NCBI RefSeq assembly: GCF_030373265.1
Contig: NZ_JAUCZC010000004.1
Coordinates: 62,001-126,000, forward strand
Source: Blastomonas sp.
Lineage (GTDB): Bacteria; Pseudomonadota; Alphaproteobacteria; Sphingomonadales; Sphingomonadaceae
DNA length: 64,000 nt
Reading direction: 5' to 3'
How positions within the stretch are numbered: position 1 is the first letter of the stretch; each line of letters starts with the position of its first letter. Below, piece by piece: positions 53,499-62,516 of the stretch. The position numbers were made by a program, and so were the translations under genes. The notes beneath the pieces were generated by a model, which was not told the DNA's origin, made no database searches, and was given only the letters and a program-made list of their open reading frames with translations.

Positions 53499-55460
53499 TC
53501 AGCGGGTTTGCGGCGCAAGCAGCCGGTCAAGGCCTGTCTCGCCCTGCCCCGTCTTGCGGAGCGCCGGATAGCGCAAGCCGCCTTTATAGGAAAGCGTGGT
53601 TTCACGGTATCTTTTGCCACGCTTGACCAACAGCTCGAGCTTGGTGCCGCTGCTGGTTGCGGCAACCGCCGCCTTCAGCGCATCGCCGGAGTAATCGCGG
53701 CCGCCGACACCGGTGATCTGATCGCCCACCGTCATCCCGGCGTCAAACGCCGGGCTGCCCCACATCACCTGCGTGACCTTGCCTTCGCGGTCCACGGTCA
53801 GGCCGATCGAATGGCTCAAATCCGCAGTGCCCGACGCGGCTTCGCCGGACCGGATATAGGCGCTGGGTTCCGCCACATAGACCAGCTCATAGCCCCCCAG
53901 CTCGAGCCCCTGCTTGGGGGCTTCCTTGGTGACCTCGTAAACGCGCCTCTGGAGAAATCCCTGCCAATCGTACGGTTGCACGGCGTTGAGAGCGGCGATC
54001 ACATCAGGCAGCTCGTAGGTCACGACGCCCCAATCGCCATCGCGCCCGGCCATGAAGCTGCGCGCAAAATCCTGCAGGGATTTGGTGCCCGCCGATTCGC
54101 GGCGGATGATCTGGTCGGCCTCGAGCCACACCAGCATCCCCTCATTGTAATAGTCCTCGCTGCGCTGCCAGCTCGCCCAGGCCTTGGGGCGCCTCGCGGA
54201 AATGATGGGATCATGCGCGGTATCGACCAGCGGTCGCCATTCGCGCCCCGTGCGGCGGTCCAGCCCTGCGGCGATATTGGCCAAGGCATCGAGCGTGTCC
54301 TGAAAGCTGAACAGCCCCGATCGCGCGCCCAGCACATAGCCCCAGAACTGGGTCTGGCCTTCATACACCCACAACAGATCGTCGCGGCTGGGGGTGCGAA
54401 AATCCGGCGCCCATATGCCCTGCGGACGGCGGAACTTGCCATTCCAGCTGTGCGTCATCTCGTGCGGCAGCAGGTTGCGCGATCCCGGTCCCTTGGCCCA
54501 GTCGGTGAAATAGCCCGTGCCGACACCGTTTTCGCTGCTGCGGTGATGCTCTATGCCGATCCCGCTCATTTCGTCCGACAGCGACAGCAGGAAATCGTAG
54601 CGGTCATACTGGCGCGCGCCGAACAGATGCTCGGCCTCGGCCACCAGCCTTTTGTGCGCCTCGATCTGGTCGGGGGTGGCGGCGAGGAACTCGGGCGCAT
54701 CGGCCACGACGTTGAGCGTCACCTTGTCGGACAGCGGCCAGCTTCTGAAATGCGCGCCGGCGAACATCGGGCTGTCGACCAGGGTATCGAAATCGACGCG
54801 TTCGTAGGCGACTTTGGCCCCTGTCGTGCGCTTGGCGCGCATCGCACTGCCCGCCTGCCAGCCTGCAGGCCAGGTGACGCTGGCATCGACGGGGATGTTG
54901 CGGGCAAAATAGCCCGCCGGGTACAGCGACACGTTGTTCCAGCGCAGGTTCATCATCTTGGGCGCCATCACCACCCGGCCCTGGTTCGAGGCCGTAGGAC
55001 TGACGAACTGGAAGTTCGCGACGATATCGCGCGCGCCTGCCGGAACGGTGACATGGAACGCGTTGACGTCGAGCGAATCACGCTGCCACGCCAAAGGCTT
55101 GCCGCCGGCACTGAATGTCAGTCCCACCACCTTCTCGATCTCGCCGCGCGGTGCGTGGTTGCCCGGCAGCCATTGCGGGTACAGCACGGTAAACCGCCCG
55201 GCGGCGCGAGCATCCTGCGGTACCGGAATGGTCTGCTTGACCGAAAAGATCGCGCGTTGGACGTCGGTTGCGTCGACCTCGATCGCCATGACCCCGGGGA
55301 AGGCAATGTCGCGCGCGGCGGGGACCGTATCGACGATTGGCTGCGGCTGCGGCACGCTGTTCTGCACCGGTGCCTGAGCAAAGGCGGGAAAGGCTGCGAG
55401 GGAAATGGCAAGGCAGGAGGCAGTGAGGAGATGACGCAAGTGTTCGACCCTTCTTATCAT
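53499..55460 (-). CDS. M61 glycyl aminopeptidase-like protease with PDZ domain
   Basis: A 653-residue exported M61 peptidase. The signal peptide ends at A-F-A-Q-A. The N-terminal beta domain is followed by the catalytic domain with L-L-P-H-E-M-T-H-S-W (zinc HExxH), and by a helical domain. The C-terminal PDZ domain reads A-F-D-A-G-M-T-V-G-D-Q-I-T-G-V. GGAGG lies 7 bases upstream of the ATG. M61 enzymes remove N-terminal Gly or Ala from peptides. A long open frame on the opposite strand is a shadow. Confidence 0.88.
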   Translation of the reverse strand: MIRRVEHLRHLLTASCLAISLAAFPAFAQAPVQNSVPQPQPIVDTVPAARDIAFPGVMAIEVDATDVQRAIFSVKQTIPVPQDARAAGRFTVLYPQWLPGNHAPRGEIEKVVGLTFSAGGKPLAWQRDSLDVNAFHVTVPAGARDIVANFQFVSPTASNQGRVVMAPKMMNLRWNNVSLYPAGYFARNIPVDASVTWPAGWQAGSAMRAKRTTGAKVAYERVDFDTLVDSPMFAGAHFRSWPLSDKVTLNVVADAPEFLAATPDQIEAHKRLVAEAEHLFGARQYDRYDFLLSLSDEMSGIGIEHHRSSENGVGTGYFTDWAKGPGSRNLLPHEMTHSWNGKFRRPQGIWAPDFRTPSRDDLLWVYEGQTQFWGYVLGARSGLFSFQDTLDALANIAAGLDRRTGREWRPLVDTAHDPIISARRPKAWASWQRSEDYYNEGMLVWLEADQIIRRESAGTKSLQDFARSFMAGRDGDWGVVTYELPDVIAALNAVQPYDWQGFLQRRVYEVTKEAPKQGLELGGYELVYVAEPSAYIRSGEAASGTADLSHSIGLTVDREGKVTQVMWGSPAFDAGMTVGDQITGVGGRDYSGDALKAAVAATSSGTKLELLVKRGKRYRETTLSYKGGLRYPALRKTGQGETGLDRLLAPQTR

Positions 55461-55466
55461 TCAAAA

Positions 55467-55601
55467 TCCTCCCCGGTACAGGGAGGGGGACCGCGTAGCG
55501 GCGGAGGGGAAGCGGGATTGCGCCTTTTGGCAGAAAAGGCGCAATCCCGCTTCCCCTCCGTCAGCCCTGGCGGGCTGCCACCTCTCCGTTCCAGGAGAGG
55601 A
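55467..55601. repeat. Family C palindromic repeat, copy 3, with a perfect 27-bp hairpin
   Basis: CTCCCCGG...GGGAGGG opens and CCTCTCC...GGAGAGG closes the element, as in copies 1 and 2. Its centre differs: bases 55502-55528 and 55534-55560 form a perfect 27-bp inverted repeat around a 5-base loop. It lies between the divergent M61 and hisS genes, so it is in a promoter region and not at gene ends. Confidence 0.85.
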
Positions 55602-55718
55602 TTTGATGGCGCTTGCGTTCCGGTGACCGGCAATTGAACCTCACCATAAGCCTCCGTCCCAAAAAAATGCACCCGCCTGTTTGGCGTGACGCGAAAAAGT
55701 CGCTAATGGCGGCGGATT

Positions 55719-56969
55719 ATGGGCAAAATTACAACACCGGGCGCGATCCGCGGGACGCAGGACATCTTTGGCGACGAGCAGGAGCGCTTCGGCCATGTGG
55801 TCGATACGTTCGGTCGCGTGCGCCGCCTCTACAACTTTCGCCGGGTGGAAATGCCGGTGTTCGAGGCGACTGCGGTGTTCGCGCGGTCGCTGGGCGAGAC
55901 CACCGATGTGGTGTCGAAAGAAATGTATTCGTTCGATGACAGGGGCGGCGATTCGCTGACGCTGCGGCCCGAGTTCACCGCAGGGCTAGCGCGCGCGTAT
56001 CTCACCAATGGCTGGCAGCAATATGCGCCGCTCAAGCTGGCGACGCACGGACCGCTGTTCCGCTACGAGCGCCCGCAAAAGGGGCGCTACCGCCAGTTCC
56101 ACCAGATCGACGCCGAGATCATTGGTGCGGGCGACGCCCATGCCGATGTCGAACTGCTGGTGATGGCCGACCATATTCTCCGCGAACTTGGCATCACCGA
56201 TGGCGTGACGCTGCAGCTCAACACGCTGGGCGATGCCACGAGCCGCGAGGCGTGGCGCGCCGCGCTGATCGCGCATTTTCAGGCGCATGAAGGCGATCTT
56301 TCCAAGGATTCGCAGGATCGGCTGGAGCGCAATCCCTTGCGCATTCTTGACAGCAAGGAGGCGCAGGACCGCCCGATCGCCGACAGTGCGCCCGATATCG
56401 ATGGGTTCCTGACCGACGAGGCGGGTGCATTTTTCGAGAGCGTGACCAGCGGTCTCGATGCCGCTGGCGTTGCCTGGACGCGCAACGCGCGGCTGGTGCG
56501 CGGGCTCGATTATTACCGCCACACCGCGTTCGAGTTCGTCACCGACCGGCTTGGCGCGCAGGGCACGGTGCTGGCGGGTGGCCGCTATGACGGGCTGATC
56601 GAGACCCTTGGCGGCCCCGCCACCCCTGCGGTCGGCTGGGCCGCAGGGATCGAGCGGCTGGCGATGCTGTGTGACACTGCAGCCCTGGGCAATGGCCTCG
56701 ACGTGATTATCGCGCTTGAGGATGACCGGGCGCTCGCGGATGCCACGTCCGCGCAGGCGACGTTGCGCAACCACGGCATTTCCAGCGACATGATCACCAC
56801 CGGATCGCCGCGCAAGCGCTACGACAAGGCAGCAAAGATCAACGCCAAGGTGCTGATTTCCTTCCAGCATGATGGCGAGGCGGCGAAGGCCAACATCAAG
56901 GCCGCGCCGGATAGCGCTATCCACGCGAGGGTGGCCGAACTGTTGGATCAGGGAATCGCCAGGGAATGA
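55719..56969 (+). CDS. hisS: Histidyl-tRNA synthetase
   Basis: A 416-residue class II aminoacyl-tRNA synthetase. Motif 2 reads [15 protein letters not shown]. The His-specific block is [14 protein letters not shown], and motif 3 is A-A-G-I-E-R-L. The C-terminal anticodon domain is complete. It starts [14 protein letters not shown] as in other alphaproteobacteria. Confidence 0.95.
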   Translation: MGKITTPGAIRGTQDIFGDEQERFGHVVDTFGRVRRLYNFRRVEMPVFEATAVFARSLGETTDVVSKEMYSFDDRGGDSLTLRPEFTAGLARAYLTNGWQQYAPLKLATHGPLFRYERPQKGRYRQFHQIDAEIIGAGDAHADVELLVMADHILRELGITDGVTLQLNTLGDATSREAWRAALIAHFQAHEGDLSKDSQDRLERNPLRILDSKEAQDRPIADSAPDIDGFLTDEAGAFFESVTSGLDAAGVAWTRNARLVRGLDYYRHTAFEFVTDRLGAQGTVLAGGRYDGLIETLGGPATPAVGWAAGIERLAMLCDTAALGNGLDVIIALEDDRALADATSAQATLRNHGISSDMITTGSPRKRYDKAAKINAKVLISFQHDGEAAKANIKAAPDSAIHARVAELLDQGIARE

Positions 56970-57000
56970 AGGTCGCGTTGACCTCTCCACGCCCGATCAT

Positions 57001-57088
57001 GATCCCCTGCGAAGGCAGGGGTCCATCTCCTGCGCTCGCATCCGGCACCACCTTGCGGAGACGGTCCCCTGCCTTCGCAGGGGACCGG
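57001..57088. repeat. Family B intergenic palindrome, copy 2
   Basis: ATCCCCTGCGAAGGCAGGGGTCCATCTCCTGC on the left, with GAGACGGTCCCCTGCCTTCGCAGGGGACC on the right. It fills the gap between hisS and prfA, 20 bases from the prfA start. Confidence 0.82.
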
Positions 57089-57108
57089 ACCATCGGCAGG
57101 GCGTCTAA

Positions 57109-58197
57109 ATGACCCGCATCTCCCCCGAACGGATCGCGCAGATCGAGGCGCGCTATCAGGAACTGCAGGCGCGGATGGCGTCGGGCGCGCTCGATGGCGA
57201 GGAGTTCGTGCGGACCTCGAAGGACTATGCCGAGCTCGAGCCGGTCGCGCGCGCCGCGGGGGAAGTGCGGCGATTGCGTGCCGAGCTCGACGTGCTGCAG
57301 GGGCTGATCGCAGCGCCCGATTCCGAACCCGAAATCATCGAAATGGCGGCCGAGGAAGCACAGGATCTGCGCGACCGGTTGCCCGCGGCCGAACAGCACC
57401 TCGCGATCCAGCTGCTGCCGCGCGACAGTGCCGATATGCGCCCGGCGATGCTCGAGATCCGCGCTGGCACCGGCGGCGATGAAGCCGCGTTGTTTGCGGG
57501 TGACCTGTTGCGGATGTATTCGCGCTTTGCCGAAGAGCAGGGCTGGAAGATCGAGATCATGTCGGCGAGTTCGTCAGACGTCGGCGGGTTCAAGGAAGTC
57601 ATCGCCTCGGTCAACGGTGCGGGCGTGTTCGCCAGATTGAAATACGAAAGCGGCGTGCACCGGGTGCAGCGAGTCCCCGTCACCGAAAGCGGCGGGCGCA
57701 TCCACACCTCGGCCGCGACAGTCGCGGTGCTGCCCGAGCCCGAAGCGGTGGACATCCAGATCAACGACAACGATCTGCGCATCGATGTCTATCGCGCATC
57801 GGGATCGGGCGGGCAGCACGTCAACACCACCGACAGCGCGGTGCGGATCACCCACCTGCCCTCGGGCCTCGTCGTCACCCAGCAAGACGAGAAATCGCAG
57901 CACAAGAACAAGGCCAAGGCGCTGAAGGTGCTGGGTGCGCGGCTGTACGAGCTCGAACGCAGCAAGGCGGCGGCAACCGAGGCCGATGCGCGAAAGTCGA
58001 TGGTCGGATCGGGCGACCGGTCCGAACGCATCCGCACCTACAATTTCCCGCAAGGCCGCGTGACCGACCACCGCATCAACCTGACGCTGCACCGGCTCGA
58101 CGAGATTTTGGCGGGTGCCGGCCTGAGCGAACTGATCGACGCGCTCACCGCGCAGGACCAAGCGAGCCGGCTGGCGAACATGGAAATGGCGGGGTGA
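57109..58197 (+). CDS. prfA: Peptide chain release factor 1
   Basis: A 362-residue RF1. G-S-G-G-Q-H-V-N-T contains the GGQ that triggers peptide release, with Gln the target of PrmC. V-P-V-T-E-S contains the RF1 stop-codon tripeptide. It precedes prmC, as is usual. Confidence 0.95.
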   Translation: MTRISPERIAQIEARYQELQARMASGALDGEEFVRTSKDYAELEPVARAAGEVRRLRAELDVLQGLIAAPDSEPEIIEMAAEEAQDLRDRLPAAEQHLAIQLLPRDSADMRPAMLEIRAGTGGDEAALFAGDLLRMYSRFAEEQGWKIEIMSASSSDVGGFKEVIASVNGAGVFARLKYESGVHRVQRVPVTESGGRIHTSAATVAVLPEPEAVDIQINDNDLRIDVYRASGSGGQHVNTTDSAVRITHLPSGLVVTQQDEKSQHKNKAKALKVLGARLYELERSKAAATEADARKSMVGSGDRSERIRTYNFPQGRVTDHRINLTLHRLDEILAGAGLSELIDALTAQDQASRLANMEMAG

Positions 58198-58226
58198 TGG
58201 CCTTGGCTGCACCACACACCTGCGCC

Positions 58227-58302
58227 GTCGCCCCGGCGACGGGGGTCCCGCTTCTCGGCAACGGCTGCGCAAAAGCGGGATTCCCGCCTTCGCAGGAATG
58301 AC
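58227..58302. repeat. Family A intergenic palindrome, copy 4
   Basis: GTCGCCCCGGCGACGGGGGTCCCGCTT pairs with AAAAGCGGGATTCCCGCC...GGAATGAC. It fills the prfA-prmC gap and ends 12 bases before the prmC start. Confidence 0.8.
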
Positions 58303-58314
58303 GAGAGTGGTAGG

Positions 58315-59163
58315 GTGACACCTATTGCAGACGCGCTGCGCGATGCGGCGCAGACGTTGGCAGGGGCCTCCGACACCCCCAGGCTCGACGCCGAGCTGCT
58401 GATGGCCGAGTGCCTGGGCATCGACCGCAGCGCGCTATTGCTCAGCCGCATGCGCGATGAAGCCCCGCACAGCTTCGCTGCCCTGCTCGCCCGCCGCCAG
58501 GCGCACGAGCCAGTGGCCTATATTATCGGTCGGCAGGACTTCTGGACGCTGACCCTCAAGGTGACCCCAGCCGTTCTGATCCCGCGCAGCGACAGCGAAA
58601 CGCTGATTGAGGCGGCAATCGACGCGCTGGCGGACCACCCCCCGCAACGTATTCTCGATCTGGGCACCGGATCCGGCGCGCTGTTACTGGCGGCGCTCGC
58701 GCAATGGCCCGCAGCACAGGGCATCGGTATCGATGCCAGCCCCGACGCCCTGGACATTGCTCGGACCAATGCCACGGCGCTCGGGTTCGATGACCGCGCG
58801 CACATGCTCGATGGGAACTGGCTGAAGGACGGCTGGCACCGCGGCATGCCCGGCCCGTTCGACCTGATCCTGTGCAATCCGCCCTATGTCGAGACCGATG
58901 CCGCGCTTGCCGAACAGGTCATGCAGCACGAACCGCACAGCGCCTTGTTCGCAGGCGCCGATGGGCTCGACGATTACCGGATCTTCATCCCCGCCCTGCC
59001 CCATCTGCTGGCCGGAGACGGCATCGCGATCTTAGAGATCGGCGCGAGCCAGCGTGCAGATGTGTCCGCGCTGGCGGCAGCATGTGGTTTCGAGGTCACG
59101 TGCCGTCAGGACCTCGCCGGGCACGACCGCGCACTGATGTTGCGCCGGAACAGCGTCGCTTGA
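58315..59163 (+). CDS. prmC: Release factor glutamine methyltransferase
   Basis: A 282-residue PrmC/HemK that methylates Gln of the GGQ loop in RF1 and RF2. The SAM site is L-D-L-G-T-G-S-G-A and the catalytic motif L-C-N-P-P-Y-V. An N-terminal helical domain recognises the factor. It starts at GTG 58315 with GAGAG and AGGG upstream, directly after repeat A4. Confidence 0.94.
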   Translation: MTPIADALRDAAQTLAGASDTPRLDAELLMAECLGIDRSALLLSRMRDEAPHSFAALLARRQAHEPVAYIIGRQDFWTLTLKVTPAVLIPRSDSETLIEAAIDALADHPPQRILDLGTGSGALLLAALAQWPAAQGIGIDASPDALDIARTNATALGFDDRAHMLDGNWLKDGWHRGMPGPFDLILCNPPYVETDAALAEQVMQHEPHSALFAGADGLDDYRIFIPALPHLLAGDGIAILEIGASQRADVSALAAACGFEVTCRQDLAGHDRALMLRRNSVA

Positions 59164-59396
59164 TATTTCGCTTGGCAAGGCATTGGCGACCCGCTACCAC
59201 CGGAACAGCAAGGCAGGTGATGTAGGCAGATGGCCCGTCACGCTTGCTGACCCCAGTCATCTTATTAGGGCAGCTTATCAAGGCCACTCAAAGCAGATGA
59301 AAGGCTTGGGACGCGCCGCGCACCTCTTAGGTGTCGGGCTGCACGGGCGCGCAGAGGACACGCAGGCAATTTGCGACTGATAAGGAAGCGTCTATC
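59164..59396 (+). other. Intergenic region before the DUF4167 gene
   Basis: 233 bases with no supported gene. One small open frame at 59183-59380 has no conserved-looking sequence. The region is less GC-rich than its neighbours and probably carries the promoter of the DUF4167 gene. Confidence 0.45.
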
Positions 59397-60362
59397 TTGA
59401 ACAACAATCGTGGAACGAGCCGTCGTCGCGGCCGTGGCAATAACCGTCCGCAGCCCACCGGCCGCAGCGGCGGCATGGATCAGGGCAACCGGATCGACAG
59501 CCGGGCACGTGGCAATGCCACCCAGATGCTCGAGAAATACAAGAAGATGGCGCACGACGCGCAGATGAACGGCGACCGCGTGGCCACCGAATATTATCTG
59601 CAGTTTGCCGATCACTATTTCCGCGTGCTGGCCGACAACCGGGCTCGCCAGGACGAATATCGTCGTCCCCGCGAAGACCAGGGACGCGATGCCGGCAGCG
59701 ACTATGCCGATGACGATGACGACAACACCGGCGGCTATTCAGGCAATCAGGGCAATGGCCAGCGCGGCTATACCTCGTCGCTCGACCATGCCGACGAGCA
59801 GAGCCGCAACGGTCAGGATGACGATCAGGACGAAGGCGACGACGACAATCGGGGCAACGTCCGTTCGGGCAACCGTCACAATGAGGGCCGCCAGAACGAA
59901 AGCCGCCAGGGTGAATCCCGCCAGAGCGAAGGCCGCAGCAACGAGGCGCGCGACAACCAGCCTCGGCGTGAACGGCGTCCGCGTGAGGATCGGCCGGAAG
60001 GCCGCGACTCCAACCGCGATGCCAGCCGCAACGATGATTCCAGTGGTGAGCGTTCGTCGCGGCCGCGTGGGGAACGCACTGCCCGCCCGCAGGCCGGACA
60101 AGATACTCCCCAGGCGCCCTCGCCTGTCGCTTCTGCCCAACAGGATCAGTCTGCGGCTCCGCGCCGGGGCCGTGGTCGTCCGCCGCGCGCGGCCGAAGGC
60201 GCCGAAGGCAACGGTCTCGATCCGATGATCCTGCCGCCTGCCATCGGCGCAGCGCCTGAAACCGCTCCGGAAGCAGACGCTCCCAAGCCCAAGCGCCGCG
60301 CGGCCCCGCGTCGCAAGGCTGCCGAGTCGGGCGATGTCGAGGCTGCCACAGCCGAAAGCTGA
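59397..60362 (+). CDS. DUF4167 protein with long charged disordered tail
   Basis: A 321-residue protein. The N-terminal ~85 residues are the DUF4167 domain: basic N-N-N-R-G-T-S-R-R-R-G-R-G start, then Y-K-K-M-A-H-D-A-Q-M-N-G-D-R-V and Y-Y-L-Q-F-A-D-H-Y-F-R-V. The remaining ~235 residues are disordered, first acidic (Asp-rich), then Arg/Asn/Glu/Ser repeats of the S-R-Q-x-E-[SG]-R type, ending in Pro/Ala/Lys. RNA or ribosome binding is likely from composition but not proven. TTG 59397 is the start, with AAGGA about 10 bases upstream. Confidence 0.85.
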   Translation: MNNNRGTSRRRGRGNNRPQPTGRSGGMDQGNRIDSRARGNATQMLEKYKKMAHDAQMNGDRVATEYYLQFADHYFRVLADNRARQDEYRRPREDQGRDAGSDYADDDDDNTGGYSGNQGNGQRGYTSSLDHADEQSRNGQDDDQDEGDDDNRGNVRSGNRHNEGRQNESRQGESRQSEGRSNEARDNQPRRERRPREDRPEGRDSNRDASRNDDSSGERSSRPRGERTARPQAGQDTPQAPSPVASAQQDQSAAPRRGRGRPPRAAEGAEGNGLDPMILPPAIGAAPETAPEADAPKPKRRAAPRRKAAESGDVEAATAES

Positions 60363-60392
60363 GGATCCTTCCCCGGCGGCAAGGCCACTGAA

Positions 60393-60437
60393 ACGAGAAA
60401 GGGGTGCGATCCAAGCCGGATCGCACCCCTTTCTCGT
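60393..60437. terminator. Bidirectional terminator between DUF4167 and sciP
   Basis: A perfect 20-bp stem with a 5-base loop, starting 30 bases past the DUF4167 stop and ending 24 bases before the sciP stop. Short T and A tracts (CCCCTTTCT / AGAAAGGGG) lie in the arms. It can serve both convergent genes. Confidence 0.9.
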
Positions 60438-60460
60438 GTCTCGTCGCCGATTGGCGGGCG

Positions 60461-60760
60461 TCAGTAACGCTGCTGGCGCTCGTAAAGATCGCGATAGTGC
60501 TGGATGCGGGTCACCCGCAGCCCGGGCATGCCCGACCGATCGACCGCGCGCTGCCAAGAGGCAAACTCTTCCAGTGTGAGGTCATACCGTTCGCAGACCT
60601 CGTCGATCGTCAGCAGTCCGCCGTTGACCGCAGCCACGACCTCAGCCTTGCGACGTACAACCCAGCGCTTGGTGCCGGGGGCCGGCAGGTTATCCAGAGT
60701 CAAAGGCTCGCCGAGCGGACCAATGACCTGGGCTGGTTTGATTTTCTGATTCTCGATCAT
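60461..60760 (-). CDS. sciP: CtrA-inhibitor SciP (DUF1153)
   Basis: A 99-residue DUF1153 protein. The core reads N-L-P-A-P-G-T-K-R-W-V-V-R-R-K-A-E-V-V and G-L-L-T-I-D-E-V-C-E-R-Y-D-L-T-L-E-E-F, a helix-turn-helix. This matches Caulobacter SciP, which blocks CtrA-driven transcription in the swarmer-to-stalked window. An ATG-ATG tandem lies at 60763/60760. An upstream open frame ends only 5 bases away. Confidence 0.9.
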   Translation of the reverse strand: MIENQKIKPAQVIGPLGEPLTLDNLPAPGTKRWVVRRKAEVVAAVNGGLLTIDEVCERYDLTLEEFASWQRAVDRSGMPGLRVTRIQHYRDLYERQQRY

Positions 60761-60767
60761 CATGTCC

Positions 60768-61187
60768 TCAAAAGGCCTGATTTGTTTCAATGGGTGCGTT
60801 CGAACGGAGTAATCGAGCGGCTTTGCGATTGACTGAAGCAGAATGGTAAACGCCAGTTTCATCTTGCTGTTCCGCCACGCTCAACTGGTCGAGCGCCACG
60901 GCAAAGTGTGGATTGAAGCTTCCCATCGCGACATGATCAGCCCGTCCGGTGCCGGCAAACAGCGCCATCAGAGTGTGGTCACCACCTTGTATCGCAGACC
61001 CCGCGAACCGCGCACGCCTCAACGCCATCACTGGCGAAAAGGCGAGCACGCGCAGAATGTCCATATCCAGGCGGCGCAGGCTTATCGCGGTGCTGCTGGC
61101 CGGAACGGGCATGTCATGGGGGAAGCTCATTTCCATAGTGAGCCGTCTACCAACCAATCCGTAAGAGCAGGTAAAAGCGGCCTTCAT
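60768..61187 (-). CDS. Possible unknown gene upstream of sciP
   Basis: An open frame of 139 residues just upstream of sciP on the same strand (5-base gap). Its middle half has a GC-rich third codon position like real genes here, and AAGG precedes the ATG, but the ends are less biased. There is no domain I recognise. A competing open frame on the plus strand (60843-61193) covers the same DNA. The two genes around it leave about 580 bases otherwise unexplained. Confidence 0.35.
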   Translation of the reverse strand: MKAAFTCSYGLVGRRLTMEMSFPHDMPVPASSTAISLRRLDMDILRVLAFSPVMALRRARFAGSAIQGGDHTLMALFAGTGRADHVAMGSFNPHFAVALDQLSVAEQQDETGVYHSASVNRKAARLLRSNAPIETNQAF

Positions 61188-61339
61188 CGCTGATTAGCCT
61201 TGGTTAATTCGGCATGACCAATGCTGCTGAACCCCCGCAATTCCGGCATTTTGGCGCGATGACGCGGCGGCAATTTTTTGCCGGTGCGGGCTGGCAGAAA
61301 GCTGCCGTCACCGCTACATGGTGCCGCATGCAGCCCCTT

Positions 61340-62464
61340 ATGACCCCCGATTTCCAGCTGAACGGCGAAATGAAGGCCCGGCGAATCGTCGTGGCGATGT
61401 CGGGTGGAGTCGATTCGTCGGTGGTGGCGGGGCTGGCAGCCGCAACGGGCGCTGAAACCATCGGCATCACGCTGCAGCTTTATGATCATGGCGCTGCGGT
61501 CAAGCGCGCGGGATCATGCTGCGCAGGCCAGGATATCCGCGATGCGCGCGCCGTCGCCGATCGCCTCGGAATCTCGCACTACGTTTTCGACCACGAAAGC
61601 CGCTTCCGCGAATCCGTGGTTGAGCGCTTTGCCGACGAATATATGGCCGGCAGGACGCCGATCCCCTGCATCCAGTGCAACATGGGGGTGAAATTCACCG
61701 ATCTGTTGCAGATGGCGCGCGATCTGGGGGCGGACTGCCTTGCCACCGGGCACTATGTCCGCCGGATGACGGGCAGCGATGGCCGCTCCGAATTGCACCG
61801 CGCGCACGACCCTGCGCGTGACCAGAGCTATTTCCTGTTCGCGACCACCGATGCTCAGATGGATTTCCTGCGCTTTCCGTTGGGCGATCTGCCCAAGCCG
61901 CAGGTGCGCGAACTGGCGCAGCAGATGGGGCTGATTGTTGCGGCCAAGCCTGACAGCCAGGACATCTGTTTCGTCCCCGATGGCGATTATGCCTCGGTGG
62001 TGCGCAAGATCCGCCCCGACGCGGATACCGGCGGTGCGATCGTGCATATCGATGGCCGCGTGCTGGGCGAGCACAAGGGGCTGATCCATTTCACCATCGG
62101 CCAGCGCAAGGGGCTCGAGATCGGCGGACAGCCCGAGCCACTCTATGTCGTCAAGATCGACGCGGCCACGCGCCAGGTGATCGTCGGCCCGCGCGAGGCA
62201 CTGGCAACCCGCGCTGCGCAGGTGGTGGACATGAACTGGATCGGCGGCAGCTATGAAGGCCCGATGCAGGTCAAGGTGCGTTCGCTTGCCAAGCCTGCGC
62301 CCGCGCGGATTGAAGGCACCGGGCCGGACCGCAGGCTGGTGTTCCTGCAGCCCGAATACGGCGTCGCGCCCGGCCAGGCCGCGGTGCTCTATGCGGGCAC
62401 CCGCGTGCTGGGCGGCGGCTGGATCGCCAGCACCGAGCCGGTCGTTGCCGCCCTCGCTGCCTGA
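61340..62464 (+). CDS. mnmA: tRNA 2-thiouridylase MnmA
   Basis: A 374-residue MnmA that makes the 2-thio group of U34 in tRNA-Lys, Glu and Gln. The ATP loop is M-S-G-G-V-D-S-S at residues 20-27. Catalytic Cys residues lie in I-P-C-I-Q-C-N and [15 protein letters not shown]-type G-H-Y-V and the I-G-Q-R-K-G-L block are intact. The start is uncertain among several in-frame ATGs (61214, 61328, 61340). I prefer M-T-P-D-F-Q-L at 61340, which I recall as the usual beginning in sphingomonads. Confidence 0.9.
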   Translation: MTPDFQLNGEMKARRIVVAMSGGVDSSVVAGLAAATGAETIGITLQLYDHGAAVKRAGSCCAGQDIRDARAVADRLGISHYVFDHESRFRESVVERFADEYMAGRTPIPCIQCNMGVKFTDLLQMARDLGADCLATGHYVRRMTGSDGRSELHRAHDPARDQSYFLFATTDAQMDFLRFPLGDLPKPQVRELAQQMGLIVAAKPDSQDICFVPDGDYASVVRKIRPDADTGGAIVHIDGRVLGEHKGLIHFTIGQRKGLEIGGQPEPLYVVKIDAATRQVIVGPREALATRAAQVVDMNWIGGSYEGPMQVKVRSLAKPAPARIEGTGPDRRLVFLQPEYGVAPGQAAVLYAGTRVLGGGWIASTEPVVAALAA

Positions 62465-62516
62465 GCGGTTCGCTCTCAACAACCTGCGGCAATTGGGCTA
62501 TCCCTTCGCACGGGGG

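Noticed and set aside
53470-53507. CGCTGAACG...CGTTCAGCG hairpin at the end of the M61 gene as a terminator
   Set aside because: It includes the stop codon and is followed on the minus strand by A's and not T's.
53508-55637. A 709-codon open frame on the plus strand
   Set aside because: It lies fully antisense to the M61 peptidase, whose motifs, signal peptide and ribosome-binding site are clear. Long antisense frames are expected in GC-rich DNA.
59183-59380. Small plus-strand open frame between prmC and the DUF4167 gene
   Set aside because: No family match, no ribosome-binding site and no codon bias like that of real genes nearby.
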